From the IMG/VR virus record IMGVR_UViG_3300022925_000058, positions 1 to 39,281 of that record: DNA of 39,281 nt; one strand, written 5' to 3'. Origin of the DNA: a virus. The position numbers and the translations under genes are program-made. Within the stretch, counting starts at the first letter, position 1. Every line of letters begins with the position of its first letter. This document shows positions 25,701 through 32,713 of the stretch, piece by piece. The notes beneath the pieces are model-generated. The model was not told the origin of the DNA and searched no databases. It saw only the letters and a list, made by a program, of their open reading frames with translations.

Positions 25701-25995
25701 CAGCTTGACTTTCATAACGAGCAGCATCTAGTAATGCATCATTTAACCCTTTTTGGTCTCCTAAAATAGAGTTCCCTAGGGCCCGAAAATAACTTGTTGT
25801 AGAACCAAGACCCGCTACTCCGGCTTGACGGCCAGATTCAAAAGCGGCTAAAGGATCAAAGCCTGTATCCCTACCCCCGGGCAAAGTGCGATCTCTATCG
25901 GCTAGTGCCCCAACAGGCGCGTTTCTTGAGTTATCAGAATCGGCGAGTGCTCCAACACCCAAAAAGGCTTGAATAGGGTCTTTTTCATTTGCCAT
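19753..25995 (-). CDS. Giant DNA-ejection protein with zincin metalloprotease motif
   Basis: A 2080-residue protein, the largest in the window. The N-terminus (about 100-360) has Gly/Ala-rich hydrophobic helices (FTGAGIGAVVGGSALRMGG, AFTAAGIGIPGAVIGVGG). The middle carries HEVGH at residues 1199-1203 with E1246/E1247 in FEEWYADQ 43 residues later, the layout of a zinc metallopeptidase. The C-terminal 350 residues hold hydrophobic segments (LLTFNVITLLPFAVLASL, SIPLLLGAATLLPLTMLGL). It follows a 745-residue and two smaller proteins, matching the order of T7 gp14, gp15 and gp16, so it is probably an internal virion protein ejected into the host. T7 gp16 (1318 residues) has a transglycosylase; none is seen here. 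The ribosome binding site is weak. Confidence 0.75.
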   Translation of the reverse strand: MANEKDPIQAFLGVGALADSDNSRNAPVGALADRDRTLPGGRDTGFDPLAAFESGRQAGVAGLGSTTSYFRALGNSILGDQKGLNDALLDAARYESQAASATAGFEEFEQFLEEPTFSGFLNQAVLATGQFTPTALASIVSAFTGAGIGAVVGGSALRMGGSAALTNLAAKKVAEKEFKDLAVKRLKNEAVDLDDELLEDAIYQQLRNNYLKKASTRGALGGAFASEYPQLAGVSFGTFAEQDMTDPVSAFTAAGIGIPGAVIGVGGEALVAKYFLNKLKKGDGPIHKNIIGAMAAGAGRTAGIEGLTELAQEEINIQQKFAIDPNYTSAHAKLDRAHAAFAGFFGGAGLGTLGGTVTGVVEKARSYVDEKYANDQYNQFNIERYGDVEIGDVYKEPVDWLEAQFNAVFDENNSKDSVYLDANSFNQMNVLIERNPELAQRIKNELLQNEVTPENFRQGALFTTDQNKLDQFIKTTVENPLNSIALDNTLVDILGYEHSRKPEDDMVVEVLDENGNPIWYQSTNVKDASAVEAKARELFPKGKIIKKNVKQHLEERNAKLDKTVETRDINIDEETITDTDDSIRDRYLGLVEKARRLGGIDKLSPKEQQTLRQDFIALQPNKEGALTPDEEAPANFQFFDEATVVEEGEGSDATPIRPAKIGPELQKAKEDAKKASQQPTPTDPLAPVVPVTTVKPDLFKEGWKAGRAQDQNTIDTARDLIAPEFLEEFNRNISEGNYSDSLLKRFIDESENNSNFIFRIDPVLDETGEPKGFFNIKKLRVPMGSQNMEIETARWVKTAKRIESKRVRVDKKTPTFWTITNIEKGQEGQQQIYMPEITKFGTRNLNMQGEMSQTAQTPQERALQGFTNAITELLLNGYQLYYRGVPFTIDSVNQQFFYEAPVLSLPSQVTPENPDGHIDLFELITSRGEFDANVTSLEQKIADFDSRIEDTLSETPNDPAIAQLNFDQKKALRDNLIEQKKSTQEQLKDIRSRSRDIVGAESETDFVPTGPGAAEGQRLVTGTFESPRVEQVSNRGVARDPETGRVLGRQPAFVFEESPTDTTDVADIRAKMEFELRDRFSFLELPKKQGAKKPTVNISSGLKDRLKEGRAVDELINIIKNEFKFNRNLQVILADESYENKFVQNQQQIVLGAVEDSNGVKKPLLGRILSNAETDVIIINLPENATAQQQSEAMLALLHEVGHAVFKQEVINSLSNKTLLNNLLKEFETAKQTVGSKSYDGQNGFEEWYADQIGAYLLNRSKKATNQTESFFKRIANKVERAFKKFGQLMQKRFEINPSFESYVDALLQSYKDGAKDPIRNPITAEDRIFIRNMADEMIPNALKGFVTPAQMQQLKKMAENILSSENKIPRSLKYWLYDTDNFVRSLGKNIRQKDKKTGKEMFPNGVGAELAKMFYSRSQSGERTGFLTAKISAINGYLSELFTILDITDTSGITQEAMDILLEAEDNQVNTEDLSPKAKQVREWLSEFYERRDLSTLKVNKLNNYFPRVISDMLVSSSTLQSKLAGLLVEYNQGKVFKRPKALRNKDGSPRVKNGKVMYEADKDGNPVFEDFTVTPEYAQLVVSGIIKNMGDQKVVDSGQDAADIELQEIGVGLVKHRAELFANIPNKALREAKDENGDSIAEDPLISLQKYITNVVKKTEYKKRGGAAKAQRLINTLPKEQREQAKAAVQAMLGKVNPEMSQTFKEANSWLLTFNVITLLPFAVLASLPDFAGPILRSKELKTIPRVTDVLLPYLDGLVGDTFGGELSAKKRQELAQFAKDIGVISTDAVNTMYINAAELDFMVPKAKAASDLFFKTIGLEWFTKFTRIFAGGMGKAFLIDHGKRAKLGDKRSIRYLKELNLTWDQVEGWNQRGQNVTGPENEQIRLALARFVDESIVRPNAAERPVWASDPRFALVWQLKSFFYAYGKNIVGGLMRESKNRFNEEGFTSASIPLLLGAATLLPLTMLGLDIRERFKIGLDWLLPFTGPNADSGFFESSGKNYRRSVGMDWGEYSFEILDRSGIFGPYALAMPLFMESKRYGDPFWVGPLGPTLERGYDFIEGDLDVKDVLPGYSIGL

Positions 25996-26000
25996 AACAT

Positions 26001-28238
26001 TTAAGGTTGTTCATTTGGGTTTGTTAAAGGAGGAATAACTAGTCTTAAAATTCGCATTTGTTTTGGGCCCATCTTTCTTTCAAGGCGCCCATAATCTATA
26101 CCCTCTTCTGACTCAAAGGTCCTGCCCCCTACTCTATTTACTACAACTAATTCAACAGGTTTCCCTTCTGAATCTGTCCTCCAAGCAAGGCGATCTGCAT
26201 AATTTGCAAACCCGCCGGGGTCATCTGCGGCAAGAATATCTCCCCAAAAGTCTTTATCAAATTGTCTTATAGGAATACCATAGAAAAAATTTGGTTCCGA
26301 ATCTAGTACACCACCTGTATAAACCATGCCCGAGATTAAACTCCTTACTCTTTGGAAAGTAGATTCGCCGCCTAATTTTCTTAAAAGACCTAAGTCTGCG
26401 CCTTTTTCTCGCATTTCATCAGATAAAGGTATTTCGGCTAAAGCCCCAAGTATATCTGCTTCGGCTTTAGCATATTGTTGTTGAAAATTCTCTGCCCCGA
26501 AAGCATCTATAGCGGCATCTATTGAAGTATTAGCGGTTTCTAATTTACCTTCAAATCTATCTATTGAAGCCTTGTTTTGTGTTGAAAGCCAATCTCTATA
26601 GGTCTGTTCTAATTGACGGTTTTGTTGGGTACGCATGACTAAGCTTTCTGGTCCAGCTTTTGGGTCTCCAGTTTTTATATTATTAAATAATTCAATTGCT
26701 TGCGCCCTTATATTAGACTGAGTGCCTCCCGGGCCTGCGATTGCATTAGCAATAATTAAACTGTGAACAAACGGGTCTTTAATTTTTCCTTCTTGAACCG
26801 CTTGATTAAATGATTGACTATCCGTAATACCCTGTTCCTGTAAAAGATTTCTAGATTTAGTAATAACATCTTCAGTTAATAAAGAAGACAACGTACCACT
26901 ATCTAATAGCTCTAAAGCCTGTTCCTTTGTAGTAATACCTGTTAAATCAGGAGTTTCAGGAAAATCTGTTTCAACCATAGGCGCTGTAACATCTCGTACA
27001 TCGCCTACCTCGGTATAATCTTCTAAATAACGTAGATCAAAACCAGCGTCGCTAATTTGTTGTCTAGCGGCAGGGAGATACTCTTCTGCTAATTTTTTTA
27101 TAGCTTCTGCATCATTTGTAACTGTTTTCCATTCTTTTGAATTTCTTGTGAAAGACTCATTACCTTCTTTACTTTTCCAAAAATTGTATAAAACAGTTCC
27201 CGTAGGATATTTAATATTGTTTCCACTAACGGAACCATCAAGTATACCGGAAATTTGTGCTGTAATATTAGCAACACCGCCACCACCTTTTAATAAAGGT
27301 AATTTAGAGTCTCTTTTTCCTGCTTCCTTATTAATATCTTTAAAAACTTGTTGTTTTTCTTCTTTAAATTCAATGCCCCGTTGTCCTACTCTTGGATCGG
27401 GCGGTGGGGTACTTCCAACGTTTTGTTGGTTATATTGTTGTTTTAAATTTTCATCTATAGTGGTTTCCCACAAAGAAAGAACTTGCCCAAGAGAATCTGT
27501 TTGTGCGCCCGTGCCCGCTAAATCTGGATTAGTTTCTACTCGATCTAACTCATTTGTTAACTCATCCATAAGAGTATCAAAAGTAACTCCTGCTTTACCA
27601 GTGCCTGTAGGAGATAAACTTTCTTGCTCTTGAGTTAATATAGCGCCCGCTCTATAAGCTTCTGGATTACGCAACCTATTTAATTTATTAGCTCTTGCCC
27701 CTATCCATGACGCAACTTGTGACCCACTTAAAATAACTGCTTCGTCGTCGCTTGGATCAGAAGACCGGTTTCTTGTTAAAAAACTAAACACGCCATCTTT
27801 TCTTTTTATAGGAATGGTATAAGCCACATTATTTTTATCATTTAACCAAGCTTGTTTTTCTTCTTCCGAAGCATCTTGTAACGATGTAGGAAGTTTGTTT
27901 TTTACAGGAACTAAACTAGATATCTGCCCAACTTCTATCTTTCCTTTGTCCTCATATGCCCCAAGGAAAGACTGTACTCCCGCTAATAAAGACTGCCTTT
28001 CAGTCTCAGGGATTTTTTGTAGCTTTTGGTACCAATCTGGGGCGACCATATAACTGTTGGTATCTGAATTAAATTGGACGAGCCCAGACCCCTCAAATTC
28101 GTTTAATGCTCTGCTTGCATTTTCTGAGTCTAACGCAAGTTGGTTCATCTCCATTGTTTGTTGGGTTTGTCGATTTGCTAAACCCTGCCTATTAAATTGA
28201 GAAAAACTTTGTACTGCTGAAGTAAATGGATCTGCCAT
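26001..28238 (-). CDS. Internal virion protein (ejection complex, T7 gp15-like position)
   Basis: The 745-residue protein is largely helical and Gln/Asn-rich: an N-terminal MADPFTSAVQSFSQFNRQGLANRQTQQ region, then mixed helices, and a C-terminal folded domain (RDWLSTQNKASIDRFEGKL, KAEADILGALAEIPLSDEM). It has no signal peptide, membrane segment or catalytic motif I recognise. Its length is close to T7 gp15 (747 residues) and its gene lies just before the giant protein, so I infer that it forms part of the periplasmic conduit. GGGAT precedes the ATG. Similarity is positional, not sequence-based. Confidence 0.6.
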   Translation of the reverse strand: MADPFTSAVQSFSQFNRQGLANRQTQQTMEMNQLALDSENASRALNEFEGSGLVQFNSDTNSYMVAPDWYQKLQKIPETERQSLLAGVQSFLGAYEDKGKIEVGQISSLVPVKNKLPTSLQDASEEEKQAWLNDKNNVAYTIPIKRKDGVFSFLTRNRSSDPSDDEAVILSGSQVASWIGARANKLNRLRNPEAYRAGAILTQEQESLSPTGTGKAGVTFDTLMDELTNELDRVETNPDLAGTGAQTDSLGQVLSLWETTIDENLKQQYNQQNVGSTPPPDPRVGQRGIEFKEEKQQVFKDINKEAGKRDSKLPLLKGGGGVANITAQISGILDGSVSGNNIKYPTGTVLYNFWKSKEGNESFTRNSKEWKTVTNDAEAIKKLAEEYLPAARQQISDAGFDLRYLEDYTEVGDVRDVTAPMVETDFPETPDLTGITTKEQALELLDSGTLSSLLTEDVITKSRNLLQEQGITDSQSFNQAVQEGKIKDPFVHSLIIANAIAGPGGTQSNIRAQAIELFNNIKTGDPKAGPESLVMRTQQNRQLEQTYRDWLSTQNKASIDRFEGKLETANTSIDAAIDAFGAENFQQQYAKAEADILGALAEIPLSDEMREKGADLGLLRKLGGESTFQRVRSLISGMVYTGGVLDSEPNFFYGIPIRQFDKDFWGDILAADDPGGFANYADRLAWRTDSEGKPVELVVVNRVGGRTFESEEGIDYGRLERKMGPKQMRILRLVIPPLTNPNEQP

Positions 28239-28241
28239 AAT

Positions 28242-28814
28242 TTATATCCCAAATGCCATTAAAGCTAGTGAACCGAGTCCCGCACCCATTGACATCATTT
28301 GTGAGGAGTGTTGAGCTTTGGCGTTTTTGTAAGCTGCTTGTCTATTAGCAGCCATAGCTGAAGCTTCGCCAAGCCCAGATAAAGAGCTTCGGTTTACGCC
28401 CTGGCCAATATTTATTAAATCTGCTAACGTGCGCTGGTTAATTTCCCTTTGTTGTATAAGAGCATTATTTAGCCCCCCAGCAAGGTTTAATTGCGTCCCT
28501 CTTTGTAAAGCGCGTTGTTGTTCTTGTTGCTGTGCAGCACTTAAACCCGCTCCACCATATCTCTCAATATTTCGTTGTTGCATTTCTTTAGCAATTTGAC
28601 CCTGTCTTAAAGAATCTTCTCTAGCTCTATCGGTTAAAGATGTGTCATCTTTTGCTGCAATCAAACGTTCTTCAAAAGGACGAAAATCTTTTAAATAATT
28701 CTCAAAATCGTCTCTAGTAATACCGGCATAAACTTTTTCTGGGTCTGCTACCTGAGGTAAACTGCTTATAGAAGAAATAGTTTTTTGCAGGGGTAAATTA
28801 TCATATAGAGCCAT
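28242..28814 (-). CDS. Small Gln/Ala-rich internal virion protein
   Basis: The 190-residue protein is rich in Gln, Ala and Arg (AAQQQEQQRALQRGTQLNLAGG), with a middle DFENYLKDFRPFEERLIAAKDD helix and a hydrophobic C-terminus (SSQMMSMGAGLGSLALMAFGI). Small helical proteins with a membrane-active end, located before the larger ejection proteins, are typical of podovirus ejection complexes (T7 gp14 role: outer-membrane pore). GGAG lies ten bases before the ATG. It is probably paired with the gene upstream, which is similar in composition. Function is inferred from context. Confidence 0.55.
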   Translation of the reverse strand: MALYDNLPLQKTISSISSLPQVADPEKVYAGITRDDFENYLKDFRPFEERLIAAKDDTSLTDRAREDSLRQGQIAKEMQQRNIERYGGAGLSAAQQQEQQRALQRGTQLNLAGGLNNALIQQREINQRTLADLINIGQGVNRSSLSGLGEASAMAANRQAAYKNAKAQHSSQMMSMGAGLGSLALMAFGI

Positions 28815-28817
28815 AAC

Positions 28818-29441
28818 TTATATCTCCGGAACATTCGATGTTGGGTTCATACCCAACCCGAAATAGTCTTGTATACCACTGTTCTTCAGCCGGTCTTTCA
28901 TACTGCCACTCCCAAAGAAACCCTGACCATTAGATATATTTTTTGCGCCCTGTAATCCGAAAGTAGTTCCTAACTGAACACCTGCAGCTAAACGCGCGTT
29001 TCTAATAGTTTGTTTTGCTTTGGCTTCTTGTAATTGTTTTGTAGATTGAATCCTAGCAGCTTGCGCTAAACCGGATTGAGCCTCAGCAGCTTGACCTCTT
29101 GCGGTACCTAAGACCCCAATTTGTCTTTGTCTTTGAGCACCTAAAGCTTGTGCACTACCCTGTAATTGTTGTGCAGAAGCAGCGGAAGCTAAATCAGCGG
29201 CTTGATCAACAGAACGAGCTGCAGCTAAGCTAGGTCGACTGCTTAAAGCCTGCATAGTATCAGCTTGTGCTGTACCACGCGCTAGTCCTCCTAAATCTTC
29301 TTTCTCAGAAAGGTCCCGCATCTCTCGAAGCAAGGGTCCATACTTTTGATTAAAGTAATCTTTCTCTGCTTTGCTTACAGAAGCAAGTGCTTTCTCTTGT
29401 TCAGAAGCTTGAAAATTTTGTTTTTTTGGTTTTGAACTCAT
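28818..29441 (-). CDS. Ala/Gln-rich internal virion protein
   Basis: The 207-residue protein opens with a basic stretch (SSKPKKQNFQASEQEKALASV), has FNQKYGPLLREMRDLSEKEDL, and continues with a long Ala/Gln helix (DLASAASAQQLQGSAQALGAQRQ). It ends with RNARLAAGVQLGTTFGLQGA, a possible membrane-active segment. The start overlaps the GNAT gene stop by four bases (ATGA). It is likely one of two small components of the ejection complex; I recognise no precise family. Confidence 0.55.
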   Translation of the reverse strand: MSSKPKKQNFQASEQEKALASVSKAEKDYFNQKYGPLLREMRDLSEKEDLGGLARGTAQADTMQALSSRPSLAAARSVDQAADLASAASAQQLQGSAQALGAQRQRQIGVLGTARGQAAEAQSGLAQAARIQSTKQLQEAKAKQTIRNARLAAGVQLGTTFGLQGAKNISNGQGFFGSGSMKDRLKNSGIQDYFGLGMNPTSNVPEI

Positions 29442-29881
29442 AATTCTTTTTTATAAACATAACTTGTTAATTCAAATCCGTGCTTCCGTGCAACCCTGGC
29501 CCATCCTGGTCTACTTGTGTGAAACTCTAATGTCTTCACATTTTTTTCTAGGGCTAGCTTATCTAAAAAAGTAAACCCTACTTCCCTATAATTATACTCT
29601 GGTTTTTGATAACTTGCCCAGATAAATAGCGTAGGTTCGCCACCTGGGTCTGCGATTAATGAGCAGATAACAAAGCCAACATATTTGTCAGCTTCATAAA
29701 ACATATATAACGTAGCATTTTTATTACGTAATGCTAGATATATATCTGCTGGTATCCAATCAGAGTAACTTTTATTTCTTATGACATGTAGATCAGATTC
29801 AATTCTTTCATAAGCATACCGAATCTCATCTACAGGTATTTCTTCGACGGATATTCCATTAATAGTCGATCTCTGAACCAT
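29438..29881 (-). CDS. GNAT-fold acetyltransferase-like virion protein
   Basis: Using the ATG at 29881, the protein has 147 residues. It shows a GNAT-like order: an N-terminal helix (RYAYERIESDLHVI), a strand pair YMFYEADKYVGFVICSLI, a motif-A-like strand TLFIWASYQKPEYNY followed by a helix GFTFLDKLALEK, and a final LEFHTSRPGWARVARKHGFEL. The acetyl-CoA pyrophosphate loop (Q/R-x-x-G-x-G/A) is not clearly present, so activity is doubtful. T7 gp13, an internal virion protein, is also reported to be GNAT-like, and this gene occupies the equivalent place before the ejection proteins. An upstream start at 29920 would add 13 residues; I prefer 29881, with AAAGG about twelve bases upstream. Confidence 0.6.
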   Translation of the reverse strand: MVQRSTINGISVEEIPVDEIRYAYERIESDLHVIRNKSYSDWIPADIYLALRNKNATLYMFYEADKYVGFVICSLIADPGGEPTLFIWASYQKPEYNYREVGFTFLDKLALEKNVKTLEFHTSRPGWARVARKHGFELTSYVYKKEL

Positions 29882-30542
29882 ATCGCTTATACCTTTTACG
29901 CGGTGACAACCCTGTACCACGGTATTTAACTAATCTACGTACACCTAAATCACCGCTTCTTGCTCTTTGTTCTGCTTGTGTTACTTCTTGGTTAAACAAA
30001 CCTAAATAATCTGCAGCTGCTTGTGAATCAGACCAATCTCTTCTTGGGATTCTAAGCAATCTATATAGAGCACCATAAATAATTCCGTCTCTATAATCAT
30101 TTGAAAAATCAGTGCTAATATTGTTTGAGGTTCTAGTTGGTTTTAAAGCAACGCTTATTTGTAAACCATTTGTAACTGATGAATTAGGGACTGGTACAAC
30201 CCAAAAAGTATCCGGGTTTTTTTGTAAGTAAACTTGTGGTAAAGCGGTTTTGTTTCTCCAGTCGGGATAGTTTAGTTCTAAACTTCTAGGACTAATTGGG
30301 TCTAAATCATCTCCATCATATGTCATCCAAAGTATTTGATGAACGTCTGTACCCGCAGGTTGATCAAACTCATACTCATAAACACCACTTATAGTTGTAA
30401 TTGGATCTAAATCAAAAACATATGCTTTTGATCTTTCACAAAGTTCAATGGTTGCTGATCTTAAATTAGATTCAATTAAAGTATCCGGACAGTTTGGAAC
30501 ATAAGGTAAAACTTCTTTAACTAAGGAACTAAAATTTGCCAT
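29859..30542 (-). CDS. Head-tail adaptor / tail tubular protein A-like
   Basis: The 227-residue protein begins MANFSSLVKEVLPYVPNCPDTLIESNLRSATIE-style, split here as NFSSLVKEVLPYVPNCPD and LRSATIELCERSKAYVFDL. It continues with VYEYEFDQPAGTDVHQILWM and a C-terminal helix DYRDGIIYGALYRLL. This pattern is shared by adaptor proteins that join the portal to the tail in short-tailed phages (T7 gp11 role). AGGAG lies seven bases before the ATG. It directly follows the DUF6682-like adaptor and both share the adaptor fold style. The C-terminus is basic (RKRYKRYGSEI). Confidence 0.65.
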   Translation of the reverse strand: MANFSSLVKEVLPYVPNCPDTLIESNLRSATIELCERSKAYVFDLDPITTISGVYEYEFDQPAGTDVHQILWMTYDGDDLDPISPRSLELNYPDWRNKTALPQVYLQKNPDTFWVVPVPNSSVTNGLQISVALKPTRTSNNISTDFSNDYRDGIIYGALYRLLRIPRRDWSDSQAAADYLGLFNQEVTQAEQRARSGDLGVRRLVKYRGTGLSPRKRYKRYGSEIDY

Positions 30543-30543
30543 A

Positions 30544-31260
30544 CTATACTCCTGGCGCCGGCATCATTGTTGGACCAGCGTTTCTGTCTGAATTTGGGTC
30601 AAGTATTATATCTGCGGAACCGCCGGTTCCAACGCTATTTAAAAATAATTGAAAATGCGTACCCGCTCTTTGTTGGTTTCCTGCATACTCAGCGTCTTTT
30701 AAATAAGCTCTATATAACACAAAATTTAAAATAGCATTTCCATAAGTATCTTCTATATCAATAGTGCTAGAAACAGAACTTAGATCAGTGGGTAATTTTG
30801 AGTATATTAGTTCAATATAAGCACTAGAGCCCGAAGCTACTCCCGGATATACATAAAACTTTTTAGGATCATCAGCGTCAAAAATATAATTTTTAATGAT
30901 TGAACCATGCGCTGAAGAACCCGCTACTGTTGGATCATGCCAATCTGGTTCAATAGAGTTTAATAAGTCTTCTTCTACAATTCTAATTGCCTTAGAACCT
31001 GTCGCATCTGAAGCTGTCCCTGACATATTTCTAGTTATTTTAATAAGACGAAGTCCGCCGGAAGGCAACGTTTGTTCGGTTCCTGTTGACAACTGAACAT
31101 TTAAATGTGTGGCAGTTGAGTCAGGTTTTATATTTGCAATCTCGCGTTGTGCATCATTAATATAAATTAATAATTCTGCATCAGTCCAACGAACACCAGA
31201 GCTATCTTGTAAGGTAAGTCTAGCTCTATCAATAATATTAGTGCCCGTTAGTGTTCCCAT
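30544..31260 (-). CDS. DUF6682-like phage adaptor protein
   Basis: The 238-residue protein contains the features of the DUF6682 adaptor family: NIIDRARLTLQDSSGVRWTD, AELLIYINDAQREIANIKPD, RLIKITRNMSG, then YIELIYSKLPTDLS and IEDTYGNAILNFVLYRAYLKD. Such proteins form the ring directly below the portal. The start overlaps the preceding small gene by one base (TAATG). It ends in a Pro-rich tail. The next gene is a second, related adaptor, so the tail connector is probably built of two stacked rings. Confidence 0.7.
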   Translation of the reverse strand: MGTLTGTNIIDRARLTLQDSSGVRWTDAELLIYINDAQREIANIKPDSTATHLNVQLSTGTEQTLPSGGLRLIKITRNMSGTASDATGSKAIRIVEEDLLNSIEPDWHDPTVAGSSAHGSIIKNYIFDADDPKKFYVYPGVASGSSAYIELIYSKLPTDLSSVSSTIDIEDTYGNAILNFVLYRAYLKDAEYAGNQQRAGTHFQLFLNSVGTGGSADIILDPNSDRNAGPTMMPAPGV

Positions 31261-31514
31261 TATTTCTTAGTTGTTTTCTTCGCTGGTTTTTTAGCCGGCG
31301 CTTTTTTCGGTGTAGACTCTTCTACTTTAACCTCGCTAATTGATTCGCTTGGTTTTTGTTCTTTATTAAAATTAGGTTTAACTTCTGTACACCCTTCTTG
31401 TAAACAAAAAATTCCAATATCCATTCCAACTTCTTTTGGTACGCCAGCTTCCAATCTGATTGATGCGCCCCAGGTGGTTGATATATACCTGTCTATGTCT
31501 GATACGATGATCAT
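31260..31514 (-). CDS. Small Lys-tailed protein behind the capsid gene
   Basis: The 84-residue protein has a short conserved start (MIIVSDIDRYISTTWGASIRL ending in EAGVPKEVG), two cysteines (C32 and C37), and a Lys/Pro/Ala-rich tail (KKAPAKKPAKKTTKK). An AGGAG precedes the ATG and lies just past the T-tract of the terminator, so it belongs to the transcript that reads through. Small proteins in this place may be head decoration or completion factors, but that is inference. The basic tail could contact DNA. Confidence 0.55.
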   Translation of the reverse strand: MIIVSDIDRYISTTWGASIRLEAGVPKEVGMDIGIFCLQEGCTEVKPNFNKEQKPSESISEVKVEESTPKKAPAKKPAKKTTKK

Positions 31515-31525
31515 AATTTACTCCT

Positions 31526-31555
31526 AAAAAAGGGGTGGCTCAAAATGAACCACCC
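31526..31555 (-). terminator. Rho-independent terminator after the major capsid gene
   Basis: On the minus strand GGGTGG-T-TC, a short ATTTT loop, and GA-G-CCACCC form a hairpin with a single internal mismatch, followed by C and six Ts (bases 31526-31532). It starts 12 bases after the capsid stop codon. The structure is a classic intrinsic terminator and is the clearest one I see in the operon. Confidence 0.85.
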
Positions 31556-31567
31556 ACAAAAGCATAC

Positions 31568-32713
31568 TTAGTATGCAACATCCAATCTAATAACACCAAA
31601 GTCTTCAACGCCACCATTGTAGTCGCTGTTGTACTTAGGCTTCTTAAGACCGAAGATTTTGCCAATAGAGATACCGTTTTGGTTCCCGTAGTCGAAGGTG
31701 TCTTCAACAATTTCAGGAAGTCCAATATCTGCCATAGCAAGAGCTTGTGCTCCACAGAATAAAGCAGCAGAACCGTTGATGTCAGCATCAGCGCCCCACT
31801 TATATCCAGCAGAACCGGCATTTGCAGATGTTCCAGTAAGAGCATTAGCAGTGTTAAACACATGTCTGAACTCATGGACCATAATGCCGTCAACCATCAA
31901 GCTTGAAGAACCTGAGAACAAGCTGTTGCTTGGTCCTCTGACTCCAGCATTTCTGACGTTAGCCAAGAAATCTGAATCAAGTTTAAGGTCAGCCATTACT
32001 TGTGGAGATACAAAAAGGTGATATACCTCTTCTCCACCAGCACCTCTTACGCCTCTGATATAGTTATCTTTAGCATAAGCTTTTAGAGCAACAATACATT
32101 CATAAGTAATGGTATCGGCTGCTTCTACAGCAGTTACGTCACCAGCTACTAAGCCTGAAGTTGCATCCCATCTTCTGTGTCTATTAGAAGTTGGTGCAGT
32201 TACATCACTTCCAAACGCAAGGTCGTTAAGATTTTGTCCTGAAGTCAAGACAGGTCTTAATGCACCACTGTTTTTAAGTGTGTAGTTAATACCAGAAAGC
32301 GATAAAAACGCTAATTGGTCAATACGATCAGCCATTGCATATGCAAGTGCGTCTCGTGAGTGCTCACGGAAATTAACAACTGATTTTTGATCAGCTAATC
32401 TACCCGCAAGTCTATTAGCAAATCTCAATTGATCAAGTTGTACAACGATGTCGTAGGCTCTTAAAGTCTCTTCATTTCCTTCGAGGGTGTTGTCTCCAAC
32501 AATACCGTCACCAGTCATATCGGCAAGAAGTGTTATAACAGCTCTTGCTCCTTTTTCTGATTGGGTAAGTTCAGATATTCTCTGAACCATAGCGTTAGGT
32601 CCGCTACCCGCAAATTGGTTAATGAAGGACATGTTCCTAGCAACACGCCAAAAATCACGCGACCAGATAGTAAGCTGTTCACTGGTCAGTGATGAAAAGT
32701 TTGTGTTAGCCAT
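31568..32713 (-). CDS. Major capsid protein, N4-gp56 family
   Basis: A 381-residue protein matching the N4 gp56-type capsid pattern: TIWSRDFWRVARNMSFINQF, AMVQRISELTQSEKGARAVIT, DGIVGDNTLEGNEETLRAYD, QLRFANRLAGRLADQKSVVNF and DALAYAMADRIDQLAFLSLSG. It builds the icosahedral shell, probably with the HK97 fold. The start at 32713 (MANTNF) is chosen because GGAGG lies eight bases upstream; an upstream TTG that would add five codons overlaps that ribosome binding site. It follows the scaffold gene after a 219-base leader and is followed by a terminator, so it can be expressed more strongly than its neighbours. Confidence 0.9.
   Translation of the reverse strand: MANTNFSSLTSEQLTIWSRDFWRVARNMSFINQFAGSGPNAMVQRISELTQSEKGARAVITLLADMTGDGIVGDNTLEGNEETLRAYDIVVQLDQLRFANRLAGRLADQKSVVNFREHSRDALAYAMADRIDQLAFLSLSGINYTLKNSGALRPVLTSGQNLNDLAFGSDVTAPTSNRHRRWDATSGLVAGDVTAVEAADTITYECIVALKAYAKDNYIRGVRGAGGEEVYHLFVSPQVMADLKLDSDFLANVRNAGVRGPSNSLFSGSSSLMVDGIMVHEFRHVFNTANALTGTSANAGSAGYKWGADADINGSAALFCGAQALAMADIGLPEIVEDTFDYGNQNGISIGKIFGLKKPKYNSDYNGGVEDFGVIRLDVAY

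Noticed and set aside
27148-27633. Plus-strand open frame of 161 codons antisense to the 745-residue gene
   Set aside because: It is antisense to a long confident frame and lacks any start signal.
31540-31893. Minus-strand 117-codon frame inside the capsid gene
   Set aside because: It lies in another frame of a confident capsid gene, is low in complexity (Leu/Thr), and extends through the terminator hairpin.
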